From: Parachlamydiales bacterium
GTDB lineage: Bacteria; Chlamydiota; Chlamydiia; Chlamydiales; SM23-39
Assembly (NCBI GenBank): GCA_015661075.1
Contig: JACVQJ010000010.1
Coordinates: forward strand, 1 to 52,527
Length of the DNA stretch: 52,527 nucleotides
Reading direction: 5' to 3'
Shown here: positions 1-8,747 of the stretch, piece after piece
How positions within the stretch are numbered: the first letter of the stretch is position 1
How the letters are laid out: the number at the start of each line of letters is the position of its first letter
The notes under the pieces: generated by a model
Database searches by the model: none
Told to the model about the DNA's origin: nothing
Seen by the model: only the letters and a program-made list of their open reading frames with translations
Translations under genes and position numbers: made by a program

Positions 1-70
1 CATGGGCAAAGCTGCCATAGCGGAGTTTTGTCCAAAAATATTCTCACCTTTTCGGCAAAGCCGATTTTTC

Positions 71-97
71 GCGGCTCCCGCTTCCAGCGGGAGCCGC
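71..97. repeat. 12-bp perfect hairpin upstream of prfC
   Basis: A perfect inverted repeat has 12-bp arms (71-82 and 86-97) and a 3-nt loop. A second small hairpin (tcggc-aaa-gccga, 53-65) lies just before it. No T-run follows on either strand, so it is not a standard intrinsic terminator. It could be a transcript-end structure of the gene to the left or the remains of a palindromic repeat. The stretch cgatttttcgcg beside it also occurs in the right arm of the 2429-2674 element. Confidence 0.6.
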
Positions 98-154
98 TGT
101 ATCGGGATAGGTTCAATAGACTTCGATTCCTGTTTCTAGTATTCTTATTCAATC

Positions 155-1753
155 ATGGAAATGCAAATCATTCTTCAACAAGAGGTCGCAAAGCGGCGTA
201 CGTTTGCGATCATCAGCCACCCCGACGCAGGGAAAACGACCCTGACCGAAAAATTACTACTTTATTCGGGGGCGATCCATACCGCCGGAGTAGTCAAAGG
301 CCGCAAGGGCCGCAAGGCCGCCGCCTCCGATTGGATGGCGATGGAGCAAGAGCGTGGCATTTCCATCACTTCTTCCGCCATGCAATTCACCTATAAAGAT
401 ACGATTATCAATGTTTTGGACACTCCCGGCCACCAGGACTTTTCGGAAGACACCTATCGAACGCTAACGGCCGCCGACTGCGCCATCATGGTGATTGACG
501 CTTCCAAGGGCGTGGAGCGGCAAACCCGCAAACTTTTTGAAGTCTGCCACTTAAGGAAAATCCCCGTTCTGACTTTCATTAACAAAATGGACATGCCGGG
601 ACGCGATCCCATTGATCTGATGAACGAGGTGGAAAATGTTTTGCAAATCCATTCCTATGCCATGAACTGGCCGATCGGAAGCGGCCAACGATTCTTGGGC
701 GTCGTGGATCGATTGACCCAGGAATGCGTCTTTTTCACCAAAACATCGATCGGCGGCGCGCAAAAGGCCGACATCATTCGCTATCCGCTCGCATCGACCG
801 AGTCAAAAGAACGAATCGGCGCCGAAGAGTATGCAAAACTGATCGAAGAGCTCGAGCTGCTGGAAATGGCGGGGAATGCCTATTCGCATGAAGATTTTTT
901 AGCCAACCAGGTCACGCCTGTCTTTTTCGCCTCCGCATTGACGAATTTTGGCGTCGAGCCCTTTTTCGATGCATTCATCCATCTAGCTCCTTGCCCGCAT
1001 GCCCGGATGGCCACCCGCACGGACGGCAGTGAAATCGAAATCGATCCGATCACGACTCCGTTCAGCGGATATGTTTTCAAGATTCAGGCCAACATGGATC
1101 GCCGCCACCGCGATAGCATGGCCTTCATCCGGATCTGCTCCGGAAGATTTGAAAAAGATCTGATCGTAAAAAATCATCGGATGAACAAAGAGATCCGCCT
1201 AGCAAGGCCGCACAGCATGCTCGCCGGCGAAAGAAAAACCGTCGACGACGCCTATCCGGGAGATGTCATCGGCGTCATTAATCCGGGCTCATTTGCGATC
1301 GGCGATACACTTTCCATTACAGGCGGGTTCAACTTCAAACCCCTTCCGCAGTTTCAACCCGAAATCTTTGCCAAGATCTACCCCAAAGACGTGGGCCGCC
1401 GAAAATCATTTGACAAGGGCGTGATTCAACTGGTCGAAGAAGGAGCGATTCAGTTGCTCAAACCGCATGATGGAGAGGGGGAATTTATCTACGCGGCTGT
1501 TGGAAAACTGCAATTCGAAGTGATGCAATACCGCCTCAAAGACGAGTACAATGTAGAAACGATCCTCACGCCTCTTCCCTATCAATGCAGCGCGTGGATT
1601 TTGGGCGACATGGGAAAATTCACAAAATCATTCAGTTCCATGCTCGCTCAGGACAGACAGGGACGCCCGATGATCCTATTCATCGACCAATGGGACAAGC
1701 AGCATTGCATCAAGCAAAACCCCAATCATCAACTCGTCGACGTGCTCGTCTAA
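155..1753 (+). CDS. prfC: Peptide chain release factor 3 (RF3)
   Basis: This is a translational GTPase of 532 aa, close to the usual RF3 length (about 529 in E. coli). It recycles RF1 and RF2 from the ribosome after peptide release. The GTPase motifs are clear: HPDAGKTT at residues 22-29 (G1), a switch region with RGISITSS, DTPGH at 89-93 (G3) and NKMD at 143-146 (G4). The GRKAAASDWMAMEQERGISI stretch is typical of RF3 rather than EF-G. The C-terminal part matches domains II and III (YPKDVGRRKSFDKG, then EEGAIQ). Translation could start at 155 or at the ATG two codons later; no strong Shine-Dalgarno sequence decides. It converges on the amidase gene, with 2 bp between the stop codons. Nothing looks broken. 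Confidence 0.95.
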   Translation: MEMQIILQQEVAKRRTFAIISHPDAGKTTLTEKLLLYSGAIHTAGVVKGRKGRKAAASDWMAMEQERGISITSSAMQFTYKDTIINVLDTPGHQDFSEDTYRTLTAADCAIMVIDASKGVERQTRKLFEVCHLRKIPVLTFINKMDMPGRDPIDLMNEVENVLQIHSYAMNWPIGSGQRFLGVVDRLTQECVFFTKTSIGGAQKADIIRYPLASTESKERIGAEEYAKLIEELELLEMAGNAYSHEDFLANQVTPVFFASALTNFGVEPFFDAFIHLAPCPHARMATRTDGSEIEIDPITTPFSGYVFKIQANMDRRHRDSMAFIRICSGRFEKDLIVKNHRMNKEIRLARPHSMLAGERKTVDDAYPGDVIGVINPGSFAIGDTLSITGGFNFKPLPQFQPEIFAKIYPKDVGRRKSFDKGVIQLVEEGAIQLLKPHDGEGEFIYAAVGKLQFEVMQYRLKDEYNVETILTPLPYQCSAWILGDMGKFTKSFSSMLAQDRQGRPMILFIDQWDKQHCIKQNPNHQLVDVLV

Positions 1754-1755
1754 GA

Positions 1756-2703
1756 TTACCTCTGGAAGTAATGGTCGATACCTTCAACAACGCCCCGAGC
1801 AATTTTTTCCAGATATTGTGGATCTTTCAAGAAGCCTCTTTCCTGGGGATTGGAAATAAAGCCCCCCTCAACGAGCACGGACGGCATGTTCGTTTCCCGG
1901 ATCACCAGAAAATTCGCTTTTTTGACGCCGCGCGATGGCGCTTTTGTCCGGCGTACGACGCGGGTCAGAATCGAGCTGGCCAGTTTGCGCGATGAGGCGA
2001 TGCGATTGCGATCGTCCGAGTCCTCGCTAAAGAAAACCTCGACCCCTTGCGCAGACGGGCTGCGCGAAGAATTATAATGGATGCTGACGAAAAGATCAGC
2101 TCTCGCTTTATTGGCGATCTCAACGCGGCGCGGCAGAGGAACGAATGCGTCGGTGCTCCGCGTCATGATGACGCGGTATCCCAATTGATTGAGATATTTT
2201 CTCATGTACAAAGCCGTGAGAAGAGTGATGCGCTTTTCTTCGCAAAAGGGTTGGCGGACATGTGCGCCCAGATTCAATCCTCCATGGCCTGCGTCGATGA
2301 CAATCGTCGGAACCAGCCCCAGCCCCTTGACAGCGGATGCGACCGTTGAAACGCGGCGCTCCTTTTTGACCCCCGCTTCCACGCAGATCAGCGGCAAGAA
2401 CAATAAAAAAAACAATAAAAGACTTTTGAGGCAGTTGCAAAACGCCACGACCGCGAAAAATCGATGATTTTGGGGCATCTTGCGAGGACAGGCGAAGCCT
2501 GTCCGAACTGTGCCGACGGTGGCTTGCCCAAGAGGGCAAGCGAGGCTGCGGAAACATGGAGAAGGTCCGGCGGACCTTCGGAATGCGGAGCAGGTGAACG
2601 AAGTGAACAGGCCGCACAGTCGCAAGATGCCCCAAAAGGGCGATTTTTCGCGTCGAAGGGTTTTACAACTGCCTCTATTCTTCATTGAAGTCCAGAATCG
2701 CAT
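1756..2703 (-). CDS. amiA: N-acetylmuramoyl-L-alanine amidase (Amidase_3) with a palindromic element in its signal peptide
   Basis: This is a zinc amidase that cuts the bond between N-acetylmuramic acid and the stem peptide. The Amidase_3 motifs are present: VIDAGHGG (zinc His about residue 140), the CEEKR glutamate about 154-155, VSIHYNSS (zinc His), and VLVEGGFIS (catalytic Glu). It is the last gene of the minus-strand cell-wall cluster, 2 bp after murE, and matches the place of chlamydial amiA (CT268). Residues 11-92 (82 codons) come from the palindromic element at 2429-2674. Without them the N-terminus would read MKNR followed by KSLLLFFLLFLPLI, an ordinary Sec signal peptide. The start may be the ATG at 2703 or the one at 2685; 2685 gives the better signal. 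In the present form the hydrophobic stretch is internal (about 93-108), so export and processing may be altered. Confidence 0.9.
   Translation of the reverse strand: MRFWTSMKNRGSCKTLRREKSPFWGILRLCGLFTSFTCSAFRRSAGPSPCFRSLACPLGQATVGTVRTGFACPRKMPQNHRFFAVVAFCNCLKSLLLFFLLFLPLICVEAGVKKERRVSTVASAVKGLGLVPTIVIDAGHGGLNLGAHVRQPFCEEKRITLLTALYMRKYLNQLGYRVIMTRSTDAFVPLPRRVEIANKARADLFVSIHYNSSRSPSAQGVEVFFSEDSDDRNRIASSRKLASSILTRVVRRTKAPSRGVKKANFLVIRETNMPSVLVEGGFISNPQERGFLKDPQYLEKIARGVVEGIDHYFQR
2429..2674. repeat. 246-bp palindromic element inserted in the amidase gene
   Basis: The element has imperfect terminal inverted repeats of about 55 bp (2429-2485 and 2620-2674). Within these lies a perfect 18-bp core, ttttggggcatcttgcga at 2468-2485, mirrored at 2620-2637. 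The centre holds smaller hairpins such as acaggc-gaa-gcctgt and gcttgccc-aaga-gggcaagc. It contains no gene. Its length is a multiple of 3 (82 codons) and the amidase frame stays open across it. The boundaries were set by arm pairing, so they may be off by a few bases. Confidence 0.85.
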
Positions 2704-2705
2704 AT

Positions 2706-4172
2706 TCAGGAGCCTTTGGCAAGCGCTACGCGGGCCGCCAGGCGATCATCGAAAGGAACCGAATGAGATGCAAAGATCTGCACGCGCTCGTGGCCCTTGC
2801 CGGCAATCAGGACGATATCTTGGGGCCGCGCCATCGAGATCGCCCACTCAATCGCTTTTTTGCGATCGAGCTCGACATGCACGTTTTTTGGATCGGAAAA
2901 TCCCAAAAGAGTCTGCCGAGCGATTTCTTGCGGATCTTCCTGGCGGGGATTGTCCGACGTGATGATGGAAATATCGGATCCTTTTTGCGCCGCTTGGGCC
3001 AGGCCCTGCCGCCGTCCCGGATCCCGGTTACCGCCAGCGCCGAACACAGTGATGATTTTTCCCCGAGCGATCTCGCGCAGGGTGGTTAGAACATTGTCCA
3101 AAGCATCGGCCGTGTGCGCATAGTCAACGAAGACATGAATGGAGCGGTCATTGACGACGCGCTCCAGACGGCCCGGCACTGTCTGAAAGCTCACTAACAC
3201 TTGGGCGATGTCTGGCAATGAAAAGCCCGCGTGAAGCCCAACGCAAATAGCGCCGAGCACATTATAGACATTAAACCGTCCGATCAGCGTCGTTGAAAAC
3301 GGGCAAGATTGATCGCAGGTGCGAACAATAAATCGGGTTCCCGATGCAGAAAAATCGATCTGCTCGGCACGCACATCCGCTTTGTCGCTAAATCCAAAAA
3401 AAAGCCGCGGGGTTGGGCAGCCATCCAGCATTTGTTGCGCCCACGGATCATCGATGTTCGCAATGGCGCAGCGTTTTTTTTTCGAGCTGAAATGGAGCCT
3501 CTCAAACAATTTTTGCTTGGCTGCGGCGTATTTTGGCATTGTTGCGTGATAGTCGAGGTGATCGGGAGTGAGGTTGGTCAATAGAGCCGCATCGAAATCG
3601 ATTTGATCCACGCGATTTTGCATCAAACCATGCGACGACACTTCGAGGGCGACAGCCAACGACCCCTCATTGACCATCTCGCGCAGCCATTTGTGATTTT
3701 GCACCGCGTCGTGCGTCGTCAAGGATGAAAAAGAGCGTTTGTCCCCCACAATGGTCTCGACAGTTCCGATCAGGCCGCACGGGCGCTGCATCGCATCGAA
3801 CAGATGTTTGACGAGATAGGTCGTCGTTGTTTTTCCATTCGTACCCGTCACACCGAGCACATACAGATCGCCCGAGGGATGATTGTAAAACCGGTCGGCG
3901 AGTAAGGCTTCCAAATCATGCGGGCGCGGATGGATCAGTTGGATAATTCTGCCGAGAAAAGGATTATAGTGCTCGGTCACGACCGCGATAGCTCCGCTGT
4001 CAATGGCTTGCGGAATAAAGTGATGGCCGTCGGAATCGCTGCCCCGTTTGGCAATGAAGAGATTACCGATCGAAACTCTACGCGAATCAGAGCAGATGCC
4101 GGTAATGTCGATCTCTTTCGATCCTTTGATATCCGTAAACTCGAGTCCCTGAATCAGTTTTTTGAGCTTCAT
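2706..4172 (-). CDS. murE: UDP-MurNAc-tripeptide synthetase (meso-diaminopimelate-adding)
   Basis: This Mur ligase adds the third amino acid to UDP-MurNAc-L-Ala-D-Glu in peptidoglycan synthesis, in the cytoplasm. With the start at 4172 it has 488 aa. The ATP loop GVTGTNGKTTTT lies at about 107-118, and the DNPR motif at about 407-410 marks meso-diaminopimelate rather than lysine as substrate. The start ATG at 4172 overlaps the ftsI stop (ATGA) and fits translational coupling. An upstream in-frame ATG at 4181 also lies within ftsI. The gene sits in the conserved order ftsI-murE-amiA. Chlamydiae make a reduced, diaminopimelate-containing peptidoglycan, and this gene fits that. Confidence 0.95.
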   Translation of the reverse strand: MKLKKLIQGLEFTDIKGSKEIDITGICSDSRRVSIGNLFIAKRGSDSDGHHFIPQAIDSGAIAVVTEHYNPFLGRIIQLIHPRPHDLEALLADRFYNHPSGDLYVLGVTGTNGKTTTTYLVKHLFDAMQRPCGLIGTVETIVGDKRSFSSLTTHDAVQNHKWLREMVNEGSLAVALEVSSHGLMQNRVDQIDFDAALLTNLTPDHLDYHATMPKYAAAKQKLFERLHFSSKKKRCAIANIDDPWAQQMLDGCPTPRLFFGFSDKADVRAEQIDFSASGTRFIVRTCDQSCPFSTTLIGRFNVYNVLGAICVGLHAGFSLPDIAQVLVSFQTVPGRLERVVNDRSIHVFVDYAHTADALDNVLTTLREIARGKIITVFGAGGNRDPGRRQGLAQAAQKGSDISIITSDNPRQEDPQEIARQTLLGFSDPKNVHVELDRKKAIEWAISMARPQDIVLIAGKGHERVQIFASHSVPFDDRLAARVALAKGS

Positions 4173-6190
4173 TCGTTCCATTGGAGGTAAATCTTTTTCA
4201 AAGCATCCACTTCCGCGGCCCAGTCCGCCTTGCGGGCATCGCGGCGGGGATCTCCCGGTGGATAACCATATGGATCATCGGGCTCATGGCCCAAATACTG
4301 CAAGGAGCGCTGGGCGATCTGGCGGAAGATGGGAGCGGCGCAGACGCCGCCATGCTGCTGCTTCCCGACTCCAGGAACAAATTTGGATTCAGGATCGTCC
4401 ACAGAAACCAGCAGGACAAAGCGGGGATTTTTCGCCGGGACAAACCCCAAAAACGAAGAAATATGGTGCTGCTTGGAGTAGTTGCCGGCAATAATCTTTT
4501 CCGATGTTCCCGATTTGCCCGCTTCCGTATAGCCCATGACATCGGCTCTTTTTGACGTACCGCCTTCCTTCGTCACGAACTTCATCCCCTCAACGAGCCG
4601 CTGGGCAATCTTTGGGTCGAGAACCTGTTTAGATTGCGGCATCAGCGCGCCCGTTCGATCGACGATCGTTTCCTGCGATCCGTCCGCATGCTTGCGAATG
4701 ATCTTTCTCACTAAATGGGGCTGAACGAGATACCCTCCATTGGCGATCAAAGCATAGGCTCGGACCATTTGAATGCTGTTGATCAAAATATTATGGCCGA
4801 TCGCGAGCGAATAGGGGGTAGGGACAGACCATTCGAGCTTGCCATTGGGATGCAGCTTGCCGGGCGTAGGCAAAAGCCCCTGGTTTTCCGCGGGCAGTTC
4901 GATATTCGTTTTCAGGCCAAACCCAAAAGTCTCTTCCAGAGCGTTGCGATACCAGCGATCCCCCATCGTACTGATCAGTCTGTGAACGAGGCGGCCCATA
5001 TAGACGTTGGAGGATTTTTGCAAAGCCATGTTCATATTGAGAAAATGATGGAGACGGCCGTCTTTCAGTGGCGTGCTTCGGCCCGGCAGCATCCCGTTCG
5101 ATGTCGGCATTTTTTCCTCCGGAGAGAACAAAGGTTTTTTTCCCGCCTTTTGGAGTTCAGCATTCGCTTTCATGCAAATGGCCAAAGTGATCGGCTTAAA
5201 AATCGAACCGGGCTCAAAACAGTCGCTGACGGCTTTGACACGAGTCAGTTCCTGCATTGCAGGGTTGTTAAAATAATCGGAATAGCGCGTGGGATTGAAT
5301 GGAGGCATCTGGGCCAGAGCCAATATTTCACCGTTTTTTGGATCCATCATCACTGCCCATCCGCCCTGCCCCTTCACCTCCTGCACACCCTTGGCCAATT
5401 CCGCCTCGGCAATCGCCTGCAGATAGTGATTGATCGTGAGATAGACATCAGCGCCGTTTTCAGGCTCCTCGACAAGAGTTCCGGTATCGATCGGATGGCG
5501 CGGCGAGCGCATCATCAGGCGCTTGCCCTGCTTGCCTTTGAGATACGAGTTAAAAACCATTTCCAGACCGCCGGTCGGCAAGCTCTGAAACGATTGAGGA
5601 TCTTTTTCTTCCTGCACAGTATGAAGAACCGATCCCAAAAGAGTGCCGAACGGGTATGAGCGCCGATAATCCTGCGTAAAAAAAAGGGCATTTTTGACGA
5701 TTTTTTCCCTCGATGCAAACGGCGTCCACCATTGCTGAATCTGATCGCGCTTCTCCCGATCCAGCCACATGCAGATTTTCCGGCAGCGGCTCTTGCGCTC
5801 GAACTCACCGAACATTTTCTTTTGCAGCTCATTGCTAAAATTGAGCAGTTTAAACAGATCGTTCGCCATCTGTTTCCTGCTGGAGGGCGGGATCGAATCG
5901 GGGTCGATGAAGAGATGGAATTTGGGAACGTCGATGACGAAGGGCTGTTCATCTTCGGAGTGTCCCTTCGTAATGGACATATTGGAGTAAAACGCGCCGC
6001 GCCGAAATGGTTCGACGAGCACCATTTGATGCTGGGAAAGGGCGATTTTCGTCCATTTTTCGCCCTCGACAATCTGAATTTGATAAAAGCGGAAAATCAG
6101 AAGCGAAAAGAGAAAACACATGAGAATCGCAACTGTTACCAGGCGCTTGCGCTCACGCCAGGCGGCCGGATGCGGGGAGAGCGGTGACAT
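4169..6190 (-). CDS. ftsI: Division-specific penicillin-binding transpeptidase (FtsI/PBP3)
   Basis: This is a class B penicillin-binding protein of 673 aa that cross-links septal peptidoglycan. It has one N-terminal membrane anchor (about residues 17-37), a dimerisation domain, and a transpeptidase domain with all three active-site motifs: SIFK at 329-332 (nucleophile Ser329), SSN at 393-395, and KSGT at 559-562. It overlaps murE downstream and follows ftsL by 6 bp, as in other Chlamydiales (the CT270 position). The C-terminus after the transpeptidase fold is short and polar, and no PASTA domain is visible. Confidence 0.95.
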   Translation of the reverse strand: MSPLSPHPAAWRERKRLVTVAILMCFLFSLLIFRFYQIQIVEGEKWTKIALSQHQMVLVEPFRRGAFYSNMSITKGHSEDEQPFVIDVPKFHLFIDPDSIPPSSRKQMANDLFKLLNFSNELQKKMFGEFERKSRCRKICMWLDREKRDQIQQWWTPFASREKIVKNALFFTQDYRRSYPFGTLLGSVLHTVQEEKDPQSFQSLPTGGLEMVFNSYLKGKQGKRLMMRSPRHPIDTGTLVEEPENGADVYLTINHYLQAIAEAELAKGVQEVKGQGGWAVMMDPKNGEILALAQMPPFNPTRYSDYFNNPAMQELTRVKAVSDCFEPGSIFKPITLAICMKANAELQKAGKKPLFSPEEKMPTSNGMLPGRSTPLKDGRLHHFLNMNMALQKSSNVYMGRLVHRLISTMGDRWYRNALEETFGFGLKTNIELPAENQGLLPTPGKLHPNGKLEWSVPTPYSLAIGHNILINSIQMVRAYALIANGGYLVQPHLVRKIIRKHADGSQETIVDRTGALMPQSKQVLDPKIAQRLVEGMKFVTKEGGTSKRADVMGYTEAGKSGTSEKIIAGNYSKQHHISSFLGFVPAKNPRFVLLVSVDDPESKFVPGVGKQQHGGVCAAPIFRQIAQRSLQYLGHEPDDPYGYPPGDPRRDARKADWAAEVDALKKIYLQWNE

Positions 6191-6196
6191 CGTTGG

Positions 6197-6520
6197 TTAC
6201 CAAAGGCCGGACGTGCGCTCGGAATCGGATTTTACAGCTATTCCTTCCGGTACGGTCAGAATCTCTTTCATCATCGGATGCTTGAGATTGCTGAACTCGG
6301 GGCGATGCGCCAACTCGATCAACCGGGTTGGATTTTCCATCCGATCGATCTCGTACTGCAGCCGGCAATTTTCCTCAGCGATCAATTTAATCTCTTTTTC
6401 CAATTGGGGCAAACGGATCTTTAAATGGGTCAGCTCATTTTGCTTATTGAGATACGAATAAAGACAAAAGCACACAACTCCCAAGCAAAATCCCAGCCGA
6501 AGCAATAATCCTTTTGGCAT
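6197..6520 (-). CDS. ftsL: FtsL-like cell-division protein
   Basis: This is a small bitopic protein of 107 aa. It has one membrane segment near the N-terminus (LLLRLGFCLGVVCFCLYSYL) and then a leucine-, lysine- and glutamate-rich coiled coil. It lies between rsmH and ftsI, where FtsL sits in most bacteria (CT271 in C. trachomatis). FtsL sequences are poorly conserved, so position, topology and size carry the call. I start it at the ATG at 6520, which follows a GAGGGT ribosome-binding site inside the end of rsmH, instead of the longer frame from 6562. The predicted partner is the FtsI product next door. Confidence 0.85.
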   Translation of the reverse strand: MPKGLLLRLGFCLGVVCFCLYSYLNKQNELTHLKIRLPQLEKEIKLIAEENCRLQYEIDRMENPTRLIELAHRPEFSNLKHPMMKEILTVPEGIAVKSDSERTSGLW

Positions 6521-6522
6521 CG

Positions 6523-7434
6523 CTATACCCTCATAGCTGCCCGCAGCTTGGCACTGCGGCAACGGTAGTTACTCTTAATTTCTTCCTGAGACGGCTCTAA
6601 TGGCTTCTTCGTGATGATCTCCAGACAGCCTACCGCCTCTTCCCCTCTTCTTTTAGCCGGACGCATTTGCTCATCCCGCAAACAGTTTTTCGAAATCCGA
6701 TCCTCCAGCCGATGGAAGGAGATGATGACGATCTTCCCCCCAGGACAAAGCGCTTCGATCCCCTGCTCAATTCCGCGCTTTAACACATTCAACTCATCAT
6801 TCACGGCGATGCGCAGCGCCTGAAACGTGAGCGTCGCGAAATGCAAATGCTTTTTGCCTCGCGCGACCGGTCGGATCGCGCAGGCTAACTGCCCGGTCGT
6901 CCGGATCGGCCCTTTCTTTCGGGCCGCCACGATCGTACGTGCAATGGCTCTCGCTCTCGGCTCTTCGCCAAAATCCCGCAAGATCTTTTCAAGATCCGCT
7001 TCCCTGTAGCGGTTCACGATCTCGAAGGCCGTCAGTTCGGCCGTCGGATCCATCCGCATATCCAATGGCCCATCGGCCTGGAAGCTAAATCCCCTCTCGG
7101 GAAAATCGAGCTGCATCGAAGAGACGCCCGCATCGATCAACACTCCCTGCACGCATGGAATCTTCGCATCTTGCAGCCACCGCATCATCTCCGAGTGGCT
7201 GCCATGAATGAGTCGCAGCTTTTCCTTAAATCCCGTTAATTCTTTTTCCGCGATCCTCAAAGCACCCTCATCGCGGTCGCACCCGAAATATTTTTCGATT
7301 TCAGGATGCGCTTCTAAAATCGCGCGCGCATGGCCGCCGGCTCCCAGCGTTCCATCGAAGAAATGCCGGATTTCCATCCCCTGGAAAATCGCCAGTACCT
7401 CTTGAAGCATGACCGGCTTGTGCAAGACACTCAT
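6523..7434 (-). CDS. rsmH: 16S rRNA (cytosine-1402-N4)-methyltransferase
   Basis: This S-adenosylmethionine-dependent methyltransferase of the MraW family modifies C1402 in the ribosomal P site. It has 303 aa, about the family's length. The N-terminus HKPVMLQEVL and the SAM loop FDGTLGAGGHA are characteristic. Further family blocks are VLIDAGVSSMQLD, RGFSFQADGPLDMRMD and, near the end, IISFHRLEDRISKN. The start overlaps the mraZ stop (ATGA), and ftsL follows at once, so it is the second gene of the division operon. Confidence 0.95.
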   Translation of the reverse strand: MSVLHKPVMLQEVLAIFQGMEIRHFFDGTLGAGGHARAILEAHPEIEKYFGCDRDEGALRIAEKELTGFKEKLRLIHGSHSEMMRWLQDAKIPCVQGVLIDAGVSSMQLDFPERGFSFQADGPLDMRMDPTAELTAFEIVNRYREADLEKILRDFGEEPRARAIARTIVAARKKGPIRTTGQLACAIRPVARGKKHLHFATLTFQALRIAVNDELNVLKRGIEQGIEALCPGGKIVIISFHRLEDRISKNCLRDEQMRPAKRRGEEAVGCLEIITKKPLEPSQEEIKSNYRCRSAKLRAAMRV

Positions 7435-7928
7435 GGAATGGCGGGGCTTTTCTCAACCAGGAGAGCGAAAGCCTCTTCTGCCATCTGGGCCAAATTCAAA
7501 TCGGGATTCTTGTTCTCGAGCAAATTGCGCAGATTCTGGTCGTAAATTTCTTTGGGCCACAACTCGATTTTATCCATGACGCCGGCAACAACGATTTCCT
7601 TCTTGATGTTCATCGCATTCTTTAAATGGACGGGGATCGCCACGCGGCCGACTTTGTCGCACTCTGTTTCGTGCAGGGTCGAAAAGAAAAGAGTGAAGAA
7701 CTTCTGGTATTGGGCCATGTGTTGTTTTTCGCGGAACTTTTCGACGATGGACTGGATCGTACCGCGGCGGTAGATCGACAGACATCCTCCCAATCCGAGT
7801 CCTAAGACAAATTCGCATTTTCCTTCTTCGACAAGACCGTAGCGCATGGCATGGGGGAGCACAAAGCGGCCTTTTTCATCCAGCTTTGCGACGGAAGATC
7901 CACTAAAGAAGAAGCCGCCCATACCCAA
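7431..7928 (-). CDS. mraZ: Transcriptional regulator MraZ
   Basis: MraZ binds short TGGG-type direct repeats and represses the division cluster in other bacteria. The protein has about 165 aa and two SpoVT/AbrB-like halves with the signature sequences KLDEKGRFVLP and ECDKVGRVAIP. It heads the minus-strand operon mraZ-rsmH-ftsL-ftsI-murE-amiA. The start may be 7928 or the second ATG at 7922. Immediately upstream on the same strand are TGGGA and TGGAA boxes 10 bp apart, which suggests autoregulation. The C-terminal 25 or so residues are an acidic, family-variable tail. Confidence 0.93.
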   Translation of the reverse strand: MGMGGFFFSGSSVAKLDEKGRFVLPHAMRYGLVEEGKCEFVLGLGLGGCLSIYRRGTIQSIVEKFREKQHMAQYQKFFTLFFSTLHETECDKVGRVAIPVHLKNAMNIKKEIVVAGVMDKIELWPKEIYDQNLRNLLENKNPDLNLAQMAEEAFALLVEKSPAIP

Positions 7929-8291
7929 TTTCCCACTTTATTCCACAGACTAACAAAATATCTGAACTGGGCGCAAATCATTTGTCATTTCCAACTTTCC
8001 ACATCCACCTCAACCCGATCATACCCAGACCGCTAAGACTAAAAAATATTTTGGTGGGAAATTGTGGGAAATCTGTTCACAAAAACACCGGTCATTTCAT
8101 CCTAATATTCGCAACGTGCTCATAATGAATTGTCTGGTGGATTTTCCGTTTTGTGTGGCAGCTTGTTCAAAACTCGCGCTCCCCAAAAAAATGGCGGGAA
8201 AAAAGAATATTGTGGAGATTTGTGGAAAACATTGGTTTGTGTTCTCTCAAAATTCCCTTGATTGCTAGAATGCGCTTAACGAGGTATGACC
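7929..8291. promoter_or_regulatory. Divergent mraZ/dnaA control region with 10-bp-phased MraZ-box-like repeats
   Basis: This spacer of about 360 bp holds no gene. TGG-type pentamers recur with 10-bp phase in three clusters. On the minus strand they are TGGGA at 7931-7935 and TGGAA at 7941-7945. On the plus strand they are TGGGA at 8055-8059 and 8065-8069, and TGGAG, TGGAA and TGGTT at 8213, 8223 and 8233. In E. coli, MraZ binds TGGGN repeats separated by 5 nt, that is, 10-bp phase. Some of the same bases read as DnaA-box-like TTTTCCACA (minus strand, near 8222-8230), so DnaA binding is an alternative. Confidence 0.55.
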
Positions 8292-8744
8292 ATGGAAACG
8301 AAGCCGCTGACCATCGACAATTTGCCCATCGATGCATCGAATCGCTACGCAAAAGATCAAAAAGAGCTCGACCGCGGCATTATAGAAGGATCGAAGCTGT
8401 TTCAAAGCAAACCGGACACCACCGCTCCGGCCACTCCCTATTTCCGGGTGGAAGAGGGTTTTTCCGTCGGAACCTTGACAAGATGGGCGACTTTCACTCT
8501 GCCATCCGACTTTGCTATCCATGCCGCCCGTTTATATTCCTATCTACTAATCCCGTCCTTGGGCACTTCGGATGATTTGCAAGAAACCCTCGACAAACTG
8601 GAAGCGCTGGAAAAGGCCGTTCCTCAGGACAAGACTCCGCAATATGAATATAAAACAGTTCACTCACTGATCAAACTTCTCGTCGACTCTTCCCGCACGT
8701 TTGATTTGATCAAGGGGCGCTGCAACCAATACCATAAAGGATAG
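8292..8744 (+). CDS. Conserved chlamydial hypothetical protein (CT273 position)
   Basis: This is a soluble protein of 150 aa with no signal peptide, no membrane segment and no motif I recognise. The second half is helical and charged. It sits between the mraZ control region and a TPR gene followed by dnaA, the place of CT273 in C. trachomatis, so I take it as that family; the function is unknown. The ATG at 8292 is 7 nt after a GAGG, whereas the in-frame ATG at 8286 is too close to it. It is first in a likely three-gene unit with the TPR gene and dnaA, and the phased TGG boxes upstream may control all three. Confidence 0.75.
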   Translation: METKPLTIDNLPIDASNRYAKDQKELDRGIIEGSKLFQSKPDTTAPATPYFRVEEGFSVGTLTRWATFTLPSDFAIHAARLYSYLLIPSLGTSDDLQETLDKLEALEKAVPQDKTPQYEYKTVHSLIKLLVDSSRTFDLIKGRCNQYHKG

Positions 8745-8747
8745 ACG

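Noticed and set aside
4715..5659. A 314-codon open frame on the plus strand opposite ftsI
   Set aside because: It lies entirely antisense to a well-supported penicillin-binding protein and has no recognisable motif; it is a shadow of that gene's codon use.
7929..8291. Chromosomal replication origin next to dnaA
   Set aside because: A few DnaA-box-like motifs exist, but no cluster of consensus TTATCCACA boxes or clear unwinding region; the 10-bp-phased TGG motifs fit MraZ boxes better.
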